DNA of 64,000 bases. It comes from Roseimaritima multifibrata. GTDB lineage: Bacteria > Planctomycetota > Planctomycetia > Pirellulales > Pirellulaceae. The position numbers and the translations under genes were made by a program. The DNA lies in assembly GCF_007741495.1 (NCBI RefSeq), contig NZ_CP036262.1, forward strand, positions 2,046,001 to 2,110,000, read 5' to 3'. Of the stretch, positions 1-9,485 are shown one piece after another. The notes beneath the pieces were generated by a model, which worked only from the letters and a program-made list of their open reading frames with translations, had not been told where the DNA came from and ran no database searches. Numbering within the stretch: the stretch's first letter is position 1; every line of letters begins with the position of its first letter.

Positions 1-342
1 AGCTTTAAGGGAGCGTTCTTTCACGTCTCTGTTCGTTGAAGTGGTGGGTGCTGGAAGCACTTTCCGTATCATCCATGTAGTTGATAGAAACCGACTAATG
101 TGACTTCACGCCCTGAGATGTGAACACGTTTTGCGTGTTGAATCGCAATGCCCCAGTTAAGGACGTCTGGTTGAACCGGAACCTAGGGCGGTTGATTTGT
201 ATATTGGGTTCAAACCTTCTTTTTCGAACATGCGGAGAAGATCAAGTTTTCATTTTGGCAAGGCCTTACTGATAAGAGCGTGCTATTTTTGATGACCGGA
301 TAAGACCGATCATGTTATTGGTAGCCCACTTGTTGGTAAGTC
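1..342. other. Intergenic, no gene recognised
   Basis: No plausible coding sequence is seen before the ATG at 343. The first 24 bases contain a short motif (AGCTTTAAGGGAGCGTTCTTTC) that recurs in related form near 31565-31588 and, reversed, in the hairpin at 49853-49908, so the left edge probably sits in a dispersed repeat. Confidence 0.5.
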
Positions 343-2421
343 ATGAATTTTTTGCGTCAACGTTTATCGATTCTTCCATTTGTAGCAGCGACCCTCTTGG
401 GGGCTTTTCTTGTTTTTCAAGTTCAGCCCGTGATCAGTAAGGCGGTGCTCCCATGGTTTGGTGGTTCGCCGGCAGTCTGGACCACCTGCATGCTGTTTTT
501 TCAGGTGGTATTATTCGCGGGCTATCTGTATGCGCATTGGCTGGTCACCTACGTGCCGCGTCGCTATCAAGGAATCTTGCACGTTGGCGTGTTGATGGCC
601 GCGGTCGCTTGTCTGCCGATCCAGCCCAGCGATGCTTGGAAGCCAAGCGGAGACGCTTCGCCGGTTCTTTACCTGCTGGCTCTGTTGGCCGTGCATGTCG
701 GTTTGCCCTATTTCATCCTGGCAAGCACCGGTCCGTTGGTGCAGGCTTGGTGGGCTCGCCGTAGTTCCAGTCAGCGCGTTTACCGTCTGTATGCGTTTAG
801 CAATATTGGATCTCTGGCAGCACTGGTTAGTTATCCGTTCTTGGTCGAACCGCGATTGTCGGTCGATCATCAATCAACAACTTGGTCGCTGCTGTTCTGC
901 ACCTTTGCCTTGTTTCAAGGTGGGTTGGCGATTTGGCTAGGGAGCCAAGCCCCAGCCGATTCGACATCAAACGCCGGGGATGTACCGCGGACGTTGGCGT
1001 CCGTCGCGCCATCATGGCGTCGCATTCGATTATGGATTTTACTTCCCGCCCTGGCGTCGGCAACTTTGTTGTCGATCACAAATCATGTCTGCCAAGATGT
1101 GGCCGTGATTCCATTCTTGTGGGTGCTGCCACTTAGTTTGTACTTACTTAGTTTTATCATTTGCTTTGATCGTCCCGCTTGGTACCGTCCTCGAATGATT
1201 GCAAGTTCGGTCCTGGTGATCACTGGTCTGTTGTTTGTTCTGTATCGAACTCCCTACTGGGGTTGGGGCGTTACCGAAGTGGTTCTGCAACTGGCGTTGT
1301 TGATGGCGGTTTGTATGCTTTGCCACGGCGAAGTGGCTCGCCTGAAACCGAATCCTGCTCGCTTGACTCAGTACTACTTGTGTCTGTCCGCTGGTGGTGC
1401 CGTGGGTGGACTGGCCGTTGGTTTGCTTTGTCCGCTTATTTTTAACGGGTATTTCGAGCATGCGATCTGTCTTGGAATCGCCGCAACGGTGGCCATGGCC
1501 GTATGGATCGGGTACCGCGCTTCGCCAACGGGAACAACTTTTTCACTTCGTCGAGTCAAAAGTTTGCGTTTCGGCTTGGTCTGTTTCGCCGCGTTGGTTA
1601 TGTGGTTGTCGCACGACCATGGGCCTGCGGATGTCAAAGTCGCAGTGCGAAACTTTTTTGGAGTCCTCCGAGTCGCTCACCTTGGTGAGAATGTCGTCAT
1701 GCTGCATGGCCGAATCATGCATGGAGCTCAGCGTCTTGATGGAGATATGGAACCGACCACGTATTATGGCCGGCAAAGTGGGATTGGATGTGTCTTGACC
1801 GCTTTGGGACGTGACGATGAATCGTTAAACGTTACCGGAGTTGGACTGGGGTGCGGGACATTAGCCACCTATGGCCGTCCCGGTGATCAATATGAATTTG
1901 TTGAAATCAATTCTGAAGTGATCCGGTTGGCACAAAAGTATTTTGGCTTTATCGGCGACTCGAAGGCGGACGTCCAACTGACACAAGGTGATGGTCGGCT
2001 GGTTTTAGAAAACCGTGCGGACGGGCAGGTTGATGTGCTTGCTTTGGATGCCTTTAGCAGCGACAGTGTTCCCGCACACCTGCTAACACTGGAGGCTTTC
2101 CAGTTATACAAAAGCTGTCTGAAGCCTTCTGGCGTTCTTGTGGTTCACGTCTCCAACCGCTACCTGGACTTGCCGCCGGTCGTCCACCGTTTGGCGATTG
2201 AACAAGGTTGGAAGAGTGCTGGCGTCTACTCCAAAGCGGGTGAGGATACCGATACGATCGCAGCCAAGTGGATTGTGATCGCTGCATCCGATCACGCGAT
2301 TTGGGAAGCTCCGGAATTGAGTGATGCGTTGATCCCGACGGATGCCGAACGAAAAGCCGGACTGCTCTGGACCGACCGCTACCATGATCTGCTAAGCCTA
2401 GTGCGATTCAACGCACCGTAA
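343..2421 (+). CDS. Fused membrane / spermidine synthase-like protein
   Basis: This 692-residue protein has a hydrophobic N-terminal half with about ten membrane segments and a C-terminal Rossmann domain. The C-terminal part carries a SAM/decarboxy-SAM-type glycine motif (GVGLGCGTLA), an acidic residue at the end of beta-2 (FVEINSEV), a QGDGR stretch and a DAFSSDSVPAHLLT segment typical of spermidine synthases. The arrangement matches the 'fused MFS/spermidine synthase' family common in planctomycetes. Polyamine synthase activity is unproven for such fusions; the soluble domain may aminopropylate or methylate another substrate at the membrane. The gene is monocistronic, and its downstream neighbour is convergent. 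Confidence 0.85.
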   Translation: MNFLRQRLSILPFVAATLLGAFLVFQVQPVISKAVLPWFGGSPAVWTTCMLFFQVVLFAGYLYAHWLVTYVPRRYQGILHVGVLMAAVACLPIQPSDAWKPSGDASPVLYLLALLAVHVGLPYFILASTGPLVQAWWARRSSSQRVYRLYAFSNIGSLAALVSYPFLVEPRLSVDHQSTTWSLLFCTFALFQGGLAIWLGSQAPADSTSNAGDVPRTLASVAPSWRRIRLWILLPALASATLLSITNHVCQDVAVIPFLWVLPLSLYLLSFIICFDRPAWYRPRMIASSVLVITGLLFVLYRTPYWGWGVTEVVLQLALLMAVCMLCHGEVARLKPNPARLTQYYLCLSAGGAVGGLAVGLLCPLIFNGYFEHAICLGIAATVAMAVWIGYRASPTGTTFSLRRVKSLRFGLVCFAALVMWLSHDHGPADVKVAVRNFFGVLRVAHLGENVVMLHGRIMHGAQRLDGDMEPTTYYGRQSGIGCVLTALGRDDESLNVTGVGLGCGTLATYGRPGDQYEFVEINSEVIRLAQKYFGFIGDSKADVQLTQGDGRLVLENRADGQVDVLALDAFSSDSVPAHLLTLEAFQLYKSCLKPSGVLVVHVSNRYLDLPPVVHRLAIEQGWKSAGVYSKAGEDTDTIAAKWIVIAASDHAIWEAPELSDALIPTDAERKAGLLWTDRYHDLLSLVRFNAP

Positions 2422-2600
2422 TCGCTTCGTGTACAGCCGGTGGATCGCCGGGCATTGCCACGGCACAGGGGGTGCCGTGCGGCGAAGGCGGGCGAGCCAC
2501 TGACGTCGCTGCGGCCAAGCGTTAAGACTTTGCATGCTTAATACTCCCGCGACCTCGCCAACCTTGCACTAGCAACAGGCCGTTCAAGCGATCTTATTCG

Positions 2601-4061
2601 TTACGGTTGCTTTTGCCAGGGAACCGCACCGCCTGCTTGAATGCGGAGCCGCAATCGTGCGGCAAGTCGATGGTAGTCGCTGCGATCTTGATTCTTGCGA
2701 TCGACTTGTTCTTCGGGATCTTCGTCCAGATTAAATAGTTGCATGGGTTCAAACGGCGTGTTTTGCACCAGTTTCCATGGGCCCGATCGCAATCCTTGGA
2801 TGGTCAATCCGCCAAATGCCAGTCCCCCTTCGCGGCGGACGTAATAGACTTCTCGCTGGGGCCAATCCGCATTGGGGTCACTTAGTAGGGGGAGTAAAGA
2901 GACTCCATCGATATCGTCGGGGATCGTGGTTTGGGTTGCCTCGCAAAGGGTTGGCAGAAGGTCAATGGTGGAACCGATACGAGTGGTTGTCGTGCCCGGT
3001 TGCGTATGCCCGGGCCAACGGATTGCTGCGGCGACTCGTAACCCTCCTTCGTACATCATCCCTTTGCCACCACGCAGCGGGCCGTTGTTGGCTCCCACCG
3101 AAACCTGGCCTCCGTTGTCACTGGTGAAAACGACAATCGTGTTATCGGCTTGCCCCGAATCTTCCAGAGCTTGCAGGACTTTTCCGATTCCATCATCCAT
3201 GTGTTCGATTAAGGCAACCAACGCTGCTCGATCGTCGGTGATCCCCGGTTGGCGTTTCTTTACTTTTGCCAGCCAGTCCGCAGGTGGTTGGATCGGAGTA
3301 TGAGGAGCGTTGTAGGCGAGGTAGAGCATCCACGGTTTGTCGGAGGACGATTGTTCACGAATAAAAGTCGATCCCCATTGCGAAAACAGATCGGTCGCAT
3401 GTCCTTCTGGATCGATTTCCGTGCGTCCGTTTCGCATGTAGTTGATCCCGTGACGACGATGGTTGAAATAGTCGTCCATCATGTCTCCCAAGAATCCGTG
3501 GAAAGACTGGAAACCACGTGAGAGTGGATGGTTCTCCGGTTCAAGTCCAAGGTGCCATTTTCCAACAATCGCCGTATGGTATCCGTTGGCAGCAAGGGAT
3601 TGAGGCAACGTTTCTCGGTCCTGCTGTAGATAGCCCCAGTTATTGTCTGTTATTGTGCGGATGACTCCGGGCACGCCGACGCGGTCGGGAGAGCAACCGG
3701 TCAGCAACGCGGCTCGCGTCGGCGAACAGACGCAGCAATCTGCGTAGAATTGCTGTAGGGCTAGCCCCTCGTCAAATAGTTGGTCGATATGTGGCGTCTG
3801 TAAATCGCGGGCGCCATCCGCATGGACGCCTTGGTATCCAAGATCGCCATAACCCAGGTCATCGGCCAGGATCAAGAGGATGTTTGGCCGTTCACCTGAG
3901 TCCGCCTTGAGTGATGGTGGATACAGGGTTTGTGTGAAGAGGACCGTGCAAAATGCGAAGGCGAGTACCGTTGTTCGGTGTTGTAAATGACGCGAGAAAG
4001 CTCGGCGGCAGCCGAATGTTGCTTTACCAATTGCCAGCGATTTGGCAAAGATTTTGGACAC
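2601..4061 (-). CDS. Exported formylglycine sulfatase (arylsulfatase family)
   Basis: The mature part opens with the classic sulfatase strand NILLILADDLGYGDLG, whose two Asp residues bind the metal, and carries the CSPTRAALLTG signature in which the Cys becomes formylglycine. GKWHLG and a second metal-binding stretch (VVFTSDNGG) are also present. I chose the GTG at 4059-4061, giving 486 aa, because AAAGAAGGGG lies 7 nt upstream and a signal peptide with a long basic n-region follows. An ATG at 4182-4184 would add 41 residues with no export logic. The likely role is hydrolysis of sulfate esters on algal or animal polysaccharides outside the cytoplasm; the substrate cannot be read from sequence. 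No sulfatase-modifying enzyme lies nearby. Confidence 0.9.
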   Translation of the reverse strand: MSKIFAKSLAIGKATFGCRRAFSRHLQHRTTVLAFAFCTVLFTQTLYPPSLKADSGERPNILLILADDLGYGDLGYQGVHADGARDLQTPHIDQLFDEGLALQQFYADCCVCSPTRAALLTGCSPDRVGVPGVIRTITDNNWGYLQQDRETLPQSLAANGYHTAIVGKWHLGLEPENHPLSRGFQSFHGFLGDMMDDYFNHRRHGINYMRNGRTEIDPEGHATDLFSQWGSTFIREQSSSDKPWMLYLAYNAPHTPIQPPADWLAKVKKRQPGITDDRAALVALIEHMDDGIGKVLQALEDSGQADNTIVVFTSDNGGQVSVGANNGPLRGGKGMMYEGGLRVAAAIRWPGHTQPGTTTTRIGSTIDLLPTLCEATQTTIPDDIDGVSLLPLLSDPNADWPQREVYYVRREGGLAFGGLTIQGLRSGPWKLVQNTPFEPMQLFNLDEDPEEQVDRKNQDRSDYHRLAARLRLRIQAGGAVPWQKQP

Positions 4062-4321
4062 GTTGAATCCCCTTCTTTGAATGGTAGATGCGGTTGCGCA
4101 TTGAGTAAGTCGTTTCGCCAGCGTAACTGTGGGCCAGCACGAATCAATGCGAAGCAAAAAAATTAGGGACCAGAGCCTACACATGGCGCCCGCCGTGATC
4201 GAGAAACGTGAAAAAATGCGTGAGGAATTTTTGCATGCGTTGATTTAGATCGATCGATTTCGCCTTGCCTTTTCTCAAGCCGCGATTTGAAGAGGATAGG
4301 TCGATTGGCGAACGTGATTTT

Positions 4322-4819
4322 TTACCAATTGATTTCGTTACCCACATGTCGGCGAAACGTAGGGGATACCTGGCCGTCGCCGATATTCCGATTTTCGGGG
4401 TCGTGAACGATCAATTCGATTGTTGGCGAATCACTGGCCAATACAGCTGTCACGATGGAAAGAGTCGACTGCATGTCGAGCGGTTTTGCAATCAATGCGT
4501 TGCCACCAAACTGCTGGATCGTTTCTGCTAGTTGACCATCATGCAAGCTGGTGATGACCAAAACGGGGATTGTCTTTATTTCACTCGAATCGCTTTGACG
4601 AACTCTCTTCAGTAGTTCCAAACCGCAACAGTTCGGCATCGAAATATCCGTGAGGATCAAGTGAGGGGGATTGCTCTGGATTTGTCGCCAAGCTTCGTTG
4701 CCGTCGGCAGCAATCACGCATTCAAAACCTTGTCGCGTCAACCATGTTGAAACTTTTTCGCGTGATGCGCGGACATCGTCGACGATTACGCATCGTTTGC
4801 ACATGTTTATTTTGCCCAT
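4322..4819 (-). CDS. Single-domain response regulator (CheY-like)
   Basis: This 165-residue protein is a receiver domain without an output domain. An acidic pair lies after beta-1 (VIVDD), the phosphoacceptor Asp is in LILTDISMP, a conserved Thr is in LVITS and the conserved Lys in LIAKPL. The roughly 35 residues after the receiver fold look disordered. It has no adjacent histidine kinase, so its partner is encoded elsewhere. The ATG at 4817-4819 is preceded by GGAAAG at a slightly long spacing; an internal ATG at 4802-4804 is an alternative start. Confidence 0.88.
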   Translation of the reverse strand: MGKINMCKRCVIVDDVRASREKVSTWLTRQGFECVIAADGNEAWRQIQSNPPHLILTDISMPNCCGLELLKRVRQSDSSEIKTIPVLVITSLHDGQLAETIQQFGGNALIAKPLDMQSTLSIVTAVLASDSPTIELIVHDPENRNIGDGQVSPTFRRHVGNEINW

Positions 4820-5890
4820 CGAATTAGCTTTCCATTGAACAGGAACGAAGCGGCCGCCATGCTGATTTCTTTGGTGATCGCAAAGTTTAAAAATTAAACA
4901 GCGGCATCAAGACGGACGATTCGCAAGTAGTCGGTTTCTAAAAAGGTCGGTCAGTTTTAACGCTTCGTTGAATCTGTGTCCTATCGCCAAAATACTGAAA
5001 AACTTGACGACTTACGGACTGCCGCTCGAAGGCTTTACCCGCTTGAATTCTCGCGTGAAATCAATCTGTGGTAACGGATAAAACCTCTTGGGCCTCGTGG
5101 TCGTCGTAGCCGGGGGGACGTGAAATCAACTGATGACGGTTTCCGAGGCAGTCACGTGGCTACGCTCGCCAGAGCGTGGACAGACAGAAAAGTACGTCGC
5201 CTATAAATTTCACGTCCCGTCAACGCTACCAGGGAATTTTCTCCAGAAGTCTCTTTCGTGTAAGTTTTACAGGACCGTTCCAGGCAATTTCTATTCGGTA
5301 ACCTGCGTTCCCGGAGGATCCGCTCGTGTGCCAATGCTGTGATAGTTTCGTAGACGCATTGAGTCGCTCAGGCGTACGCACTTCGCAGGCTCGGAGCCGT
5401 GGCCGAACAGCAATGCATCCGTTGATTATGACGTGGTCGTTTGCAACCAAATGATTTCGGAATGAATCACGCATCGTATTGTTTGCTTGGTTTCGAATCA
5501 TGGTTCTTCCTTTATTGCGACGATGGTTGAAATTGTCCCTCGCGGCAGATCTTTCCGAGCCTTCCGTTCCTTCAACAAATCGCAGTTCTTAGGTCTTTCT
5601 GCCTCTTGCTTCCTACTCGATTCGTCCTTGCAATCCTTCCTTCCCGTTTTCCCTTTCCCGTTTTCCCTTTCCTTCCTTGCAATCCCCATGCCGGCGCGGT
5701 TTGGATTTTCAAATAGTCGGTATGATTGCGAAAAGTGACGGGGCTCTTGGAATTGCGTCCCCATCAACGTTCAAATCCTTGCTTGGGGGCTATGGATGCT
5801 ACCTTGGGGTACGGTTGGATGGCGGCCGGTGATTCAAGGCCATCAACTTCGGAATTGCAGGCAATCTTTTCTGGTCGATCGGCGTGAGAC
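4820..5890. other. Gene-poor intergenic stretch
   Basis: Open frames here are short and overlapping, with no recognisable domain or convincing ribosome-binding site. The stretch contains an imperfect hairpin (5155-5186) also found at about 37200-37231, and a pyrimidine-rich run around 5625-5680. Nothing else is supportable. Confidence 0.5.
5155..5186. repeat. Short dispersed palindrome (copy 1)
   Basis: The core CTACGCTCGCCAGAGCGTGG folds as a hairpin with CACGCTC/GAGCGTG-type arms. A near-identical stretch, including the following RCAGAC, occurs at 37200-37231. This is a REP-like short element by appearance. Confidence 0.5.
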
Positions 5891-5899
5891 GTCGGGTTT

Positions 5900-6275
5900 A
5901 TAAGTGAAGTAAATCTGGCTCCCCTCGCCCTCAAAACAAGCTCGCCTAAAACGGGTTTGATACCGGATCAACGGTTCGCCAGCTAATTCAATCGAGTACG
6001 ATTCAAAGGCTTGTTTTGGGGGAGAGGGGCTGGGGGAGAGGGGCCGACAGCGTTGGGAACGGCGTGGCATAATCCCTTGGAATCCGAGGCTTTAACCGCC
6101 TCTTCGCTGTAAAATCGCCGCCTGGAAATCTCCCCCTCTCCTCCAGCCCCTCTCCCCCAAGCAAGCTCCACGAAATCAAGCAAAGAGGCAGAGATCACGC
6201 AACGAGCCAGCAATGATTTCTTCCGCAACAAAGAGCTCGCTTAGGGGCGAGGGGAGCCAGACTTTCTTCATTTAC
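5900..6275. mobile_element. Solitary MITE-like element with terminal inverted repeats
   Basis: An approximately 370-bp non-coding unit is bounded by TCTGGCTCCCCTCGCCC at the left and its reverse complement at the right. The inverted similarity continues outward for about 20 bp. Internal blocks form a second nested inversion: GGGGGAGAGGGGCTGGGGGAG against CTCCCCCTCTCC. The same unit in opposite orientation makes up the tandem array at 40108-41400. It encodes no transposase, so if mobile it depends on an enzyme in trans. Confidence 0.7.
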
Positions 6276-6297
6276 AACTCGCAAGTCTCTAAGCCGA

Positions 6298-6624
6298 TCA
6301 GCAAATTCTGTGTGTCTTCAATACGCTTGCTCGATGTTTTGCTTCGTTCCGCCTTTTGCGTCGTTCTGTTAAGAAAGTAGAACGCATTTGGTGGGGCCTT
6401 TGCATCCACGACTTGAGGTGACGAAGTCCGTCGTTTCGCGGCGTCATCGCGGCGGCCAGACGGGCAAATTGATATTCATTGGAAGTAAATACGATTGCGG
6501 TCGCCAAGGTACTGTCCATCGAGGTCACTTCTAATCCGCTGGGCACTCCCTTGCTGCGCCGTGTGAACCGTCCGGAAATGTAGGCTTGTAGGAAATTGTG
6601 GAAGGAATTGAACCAAGCAATCAA
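6298..6624 (-). CDS. Hypothetical protein, doubtful
   Basis: An open frame of 108 codons starts with TTG just downstream of the DedA gene. The frame continues upstream without a stop into the DedA 3' end, so the true extent is unclear. The product is basic, with a hydrophobic-aromatic start (IAWFNSFHNF) and an RRKRRNEAKHR tail. I recognise no family; it may be a decayed fragment beside the MITE-like element, or not coding at all. Confidence 0.2.
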   Translation of the reverse strand: MIAWFNSFHNFLQAYISGRFTRRSKGVPSGLEVTSMDSTLATAIVFTSNEYQFARLAAAMTPRNDGLRHLKSWMQRPHQMRSTFLTERRKRRNEAKHRASVLKTHRIC

Positions 6625-6640
6625 TAATGGGCGACTATCT

Positions 6641-7243
6641 CTAAGCGTGTCTCCACTGCTTCTGCAAACGCCACAGCCACCAAGTGAACATTCCTAGAAT
6701 GACCGCTGTGCTTACCCAGCTGAGCGGGCCAGAAAGCTGGGCGTAGTTGTCGCCCAGCCAGTAGCCGATTCCTGCCAATAGCGTTGTCCAGAGAACGGTT
6801 CCAATCGCGGTGAAGAAACTGAATCGCCCCAATTGCATTTCAGCGAATCCGGCCGGGACACTGATTAACGTTCTTAGCCCAGGGATCATCCGACAGACAA
6901 GCACGGTGACTGCTCCCCATTTATTGAACCAATCATCGACACGATCTAGGTCACGTGGAGCGATCGTCAGCCAACCGCCATGTTTTTCGATCCAGCCTGA
7001 CAATTTTTCTTTTCCGATCCATCGACCGACGTAGTACCAAAACATGGCTCCAGCAAAGGAACCGGCACTACCCGACGCGACGACCGCCAAGAAGGACGTA
7101 CCCCCTTGGCTGACCGAATAGCCCGCCCAGGGCATGACGATCTCGGATGGAATCGGAGGAAAGACGTTTTCCACCAGCATCAATGCACCAACACCGGCTG
7201 CCCCGAACTGTTCAAGAAAATTTTTGATCCATTCGTCCATCAT
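6641..7243 (-). CDS. DedA family membrane protein
   Basis: This 200-residue integral membrane protein has the two DedA (SNARE-associated/VTT) signatures. One is the N-terminal ENVFPPIPSEIVMPWAG re-entrant loop and the other is CRMIPGLRTLISVPAGFAEM in the second half. Length and layout are those of canonical DedA proteins, which are implicated in lipid-carrier or phospholipid translocation and envelope homeostasis. Two ATGs in tandem begin the gene at 7243/7240. It lies apart from neighbouring genes and is divergent from the gene at 7458. Confidence 0.92.
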   Translation of the reverse strand: MMDEWIKNFLEQFGAAGVGALMLVENVFPPIPSEIVMPWAGYSVSQGGTSFLAVVASGSAGSFAGAMFWYYVGRWIGKEKLSGWIEKHGGWLTIAPRDLDRVDDWFNKWGAVTVLVCRMIPGLRTLISVPAGFAEMQLGRFSFFTAIGTVLWTTLLAGIGYWLGDNYAQLSGPLSWVSTAVILGMFTWWLWRLQKQWRHA

Positions 7244-7457
7244 GTTTTTCTTTTAAAAGAATTTTTTGCGGGCTTGAGTAGGGGGACGCTGCAACCCGCG
7301 TTCCACCCTCGCAATTGATGGACGAAGCGAAATCAATAATGCCAAGCGGCATATGATTTGCATCTTGCTTTTAGCTAGAAAGCGGATGGAAGCAATTTTG
7401 TCCCTAGGACGCGCCGGTCGGTCCGTATGCTTTAAGCCTGTAGATGGAGAGAGAAAG

Positions 7458-7808
7458 ATGAACGACACAAATCCAGAAATTGAAGAGCAGCTTTCCGCGC
7501 TCGCGGAGATTTGTTGTGAGACTCTCAAAGGTGACGATACTGGGTTGGCTGGTCGCAGCGATGCCTTGCTTAAGGCGTTGCTGATGAGCGGCTATGTACG
7601 AAAGCATGGTAAGAACATTACTGCCGAATTGGAGGCGCGAGTCAAAAAAAGGTGCCCCGAGCCTGCGATGCATCGTGGCGGCGCGTTATCCGGAATCACT
7701 GAAAATTTGCAACAGAAGCTGAACAAACTCGCCCAGTGGGAATCGGAGCTTCCGCAGGAGCGGACGCCGCCCAAAGCAGCAAATATCAGTTCCACAAGCA
7801 AAGCCTAG
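7458..7808 (+). CDS. Conserved hypothetical protein, helical
   Basis: The predicted protein has 116 residues from the ATG at 7458, preceded by a GGAGAGA ribosome site (an upstream ATG at 7353 lacks one). It is soluble and mostly helical, with an early cysteine pair (EICCETL) and a variable C-terminal tail rich in Pro, Ser and Lys. No domain is recognised. It begins a run of four small plus-strand genes with stress-protein flavour (7458-9088). Confidence 0.6.
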   Translation: MNDTNPEIEEQLSALAEICCETLKGDDTGLAGRSDALLKALLMSGYVRKHGKNITAELEARVKKRCPEPAMHRGGALSGITENLQQKLNKLAQWESELPQERTPPKAANISSTSKA

Positions 7809-7881
7809 CATGGCGTAATTCCTCCTCCTTGCGATTGCAGGTTAGGCGAGTGAGGGAGTCGCGCGAAATTGGAGCAAAATC

Positions 7882-8376
7882 ATGTCAAACTGTGTGATCG
7901 CAGAATACGAAAATACTGCCGCTGCAAAATTTGGTCTGGAGGTTCTCCGGAAGAGCGGGTTTGCCTTGGACCAGGTATCCGTTGTCGCTAGTGCTGACGA
8001 CCCCGCCGCCAAGCACGTGAGGAATTTGCACGCGGACCCCCAAAGTCAAACGGCTTCCGCAGTCGAAGGGCGTGGTGCCTCGCTGGGGATGCTGATTGGC
8101 GGGACGGTCGCCGCGCCGATCGCAGCAGGGACGCTGATCGGTCCGTTCATCATCGCGGGGCCGCTGGCTGGAATTGCGATTGGGGCTGCGGTAGGCAGCC
8201 TAGTGGGAATGGAAAGTTGGGGCGTTGCCCACGATGTCAGCGCGGACTACGAGGCCCGCGTTAAGTCGGGATCCGTGTTGGTGATCGTTCACGATGCCGA
8301 CAAGCTTGAACTTATCCATGCGGAATCGTCGCTGGAAACGACTAATCCAAAATCACTTAAAAGCATACGTCGATAG
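7882..8376 (+). CDS. Glycine-zipper stress-type protein (GSP17M-like)
   Basis: A 164-residue protein with an N-terminal alpha/beta segment (CVIAEYENTAAAKFGLEVL). A long Gly/Ala-rich hydrophobic hairpin follows at about residues 68-115 (LGMLIGGTVAAPIAAGTLIG and on), then a short C-terminal beta segment (SGSVLVIVHDAD). This resembles the general stress protein 17M / DUF1269-like group, in which a glycine zipper inserts in or associates with membranes. The precise role is unknown. The next gene starts 28 bp downstream. Confidence 0.65.
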   Translation: MSNCVIAEYENTAAAKFGLEVLRKSGFALDQVSVVASADDPAAKHVRNLHADPQSQTASAVEGRGASLGMLIGGTVAAPIAAGTLIGPFIIAGPLAGIAIGAAVGSLVGMESWGVAHDVSADYEARVKSGSVLVIVHDADKLELIHAESSLETTNPKSLKSIRR

Positions 8377-8404
8377 AATTTTCCGAAAGGCGGAGGCAAT
8401 TAAA

Positions 8405-8872
8405 ATGGTTTCAGCGCACGAAGTCCGTGGCACGGTATATGTCGAAAAACTTGCACGTTACGAGCAGCGTTTGGAGATCCCGGTGGTTCCGGGCGAATTG
8501 ATCGATTGGCTTGACGCGGTAAGTCGGGTGGCGACCGATGTTGCAGTCGACTTTCGGCAACGCTTGCGAAAAGCTCATGCAGAACTCTTTGCGGTCATTC
8601 TGGAACGTGATCTTGCACTTGCCGCTCGTGTTGAGGAAATGAAACACGAAGGCGTCAGGCTGGCTCAGCAGGCCCGGAGAATTGCCAATGCATTTGAGCG
8701 ACTTGCCAAAGACTGCAGGGCTGAGGAACCTGATGAAGCGAATTTACTTGAAGAAGTGCAACGCTATTCCGCTGAAGCGTTATCAATGATTATCGGCGTT
8801 CGAAAACTCGATTCCGCTGTTACGACTTGGTACATGGAAGCGTTTGACCGTGACCGAGGAATCGTCGACTAG
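8405..8872 (+). CDS. Conserved hypothetical, all-helical protein
   Basis: I chose the ATG at 8405 (155 aa) because AGGCGGAGG lies 7-8 nt upstream; an upstream start at 8294 would overlap the preceding gene by about 80 bp. The protein is soluble, charged and predicted to be nearly all helix or coiled coil (about residues 40-125). I recognise no family. Its place between a glycine-zipper protein and a Pmp3-type protein suggests an envelope-stress cluster, by context only. Confidence 0.55.
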   Translation: MVSAHEVRGTVYVEKLARYEQRLEIPVVPGELIDWLDAVSRVATDVAVDFRQRLRKAHAELFAVILERDLALAARVEEMKHEGVRLAQQARRIANAFERLAKDCRAEEPDEANLLEEVQRYSAEALSMIIGVRKLDSAVTTWYMEAFDRDRGIVD

Positions 8873-8905
8873 ACGCTACGCAAGTCTACACATGAGGAGA
8901 TCAGT

Positions 8906-9088
8906 ATGAACTTTATCCGGCTTTTAATCGTATTCATTCTACCGCCCGTTTCTGTCTGGATGCAGTTTGGAATCAGTAAGTACTTTTGGATCAATTGCCT
9001 GTTGACGTTGCTAGGGTTCGTGCCAGGGGTATTGCATGCGGCCTATATAATGGCTTCTCGCCCGCCAGGGTTAACGAGATTGAACTGA
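8906..9088 (+). CDS. YqaE/Pmp3 family small membrane protein
   Basis: A 60-residue protein made almost entirely of two transmembrane helices, with the family pattern I-x-x-F-I-L-P-P-V in helix 1 and L-T-L-L-G-F-x-P-G-x-x-H-A-x-Y in helix 2. Pmp3/UPF0057 proteins are small proteolipids linked to membrane potential and salt or cold stress. A GGAG ribosome-binding site lies at 8893-8897. Confidence 0.9.
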   Translation: MNFIRLLIVFILPPVSVWMQFGISKYFWINCLLTLLGFVPGVLHAAYIMASRPPGLTRLN

Positions 9089-9485
9089 TGTTTTTGGCAA
9101 GTCAGGTCGGTTCTCCGGCAGCCCTCCCTTTTTTGATACACCACGTCCAATCTCGATCCGCCGTTGGACACGTTGGTTTTCCAATGGTTAAGTACTGGAA
9201 TGTGGCATCGCGGTTTCTTGATTTGATTTTCGCGAGAACCATTGTGCCTGAAATCCGTGCCACGGCCGTTCCGTGCCACGGCCGTTCCGTGCTACGGTTG
9301 AACGGACGACATCGATGCTTGGAGAGTTGTTTGCCGTTCAGCAAGCGGACATCTAATGGCCGTTCCTTTCCACTGTACTGACCGAAGTGAAAGAATCCCC
9401 GTTTCATCTGCTCCGGGCCTACATCGCGGCTCAGGCAAGTACGAAACTAAAATGACTCGGTCGACCGGCAAGGAAATCGAAATCG
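9089..9485. other. Intergenic between convergent genes
   Basis: No supportable gene is seen. The stretch contains a small tandem repeat at 9255-9297: two perfect copies of CCGTGCCACGGCCGTT and a partial third. Each copy holds a self-complementary CCGTG...CACGG core that could fold as a hairpin between the convergent genes. Confidence 0.5.
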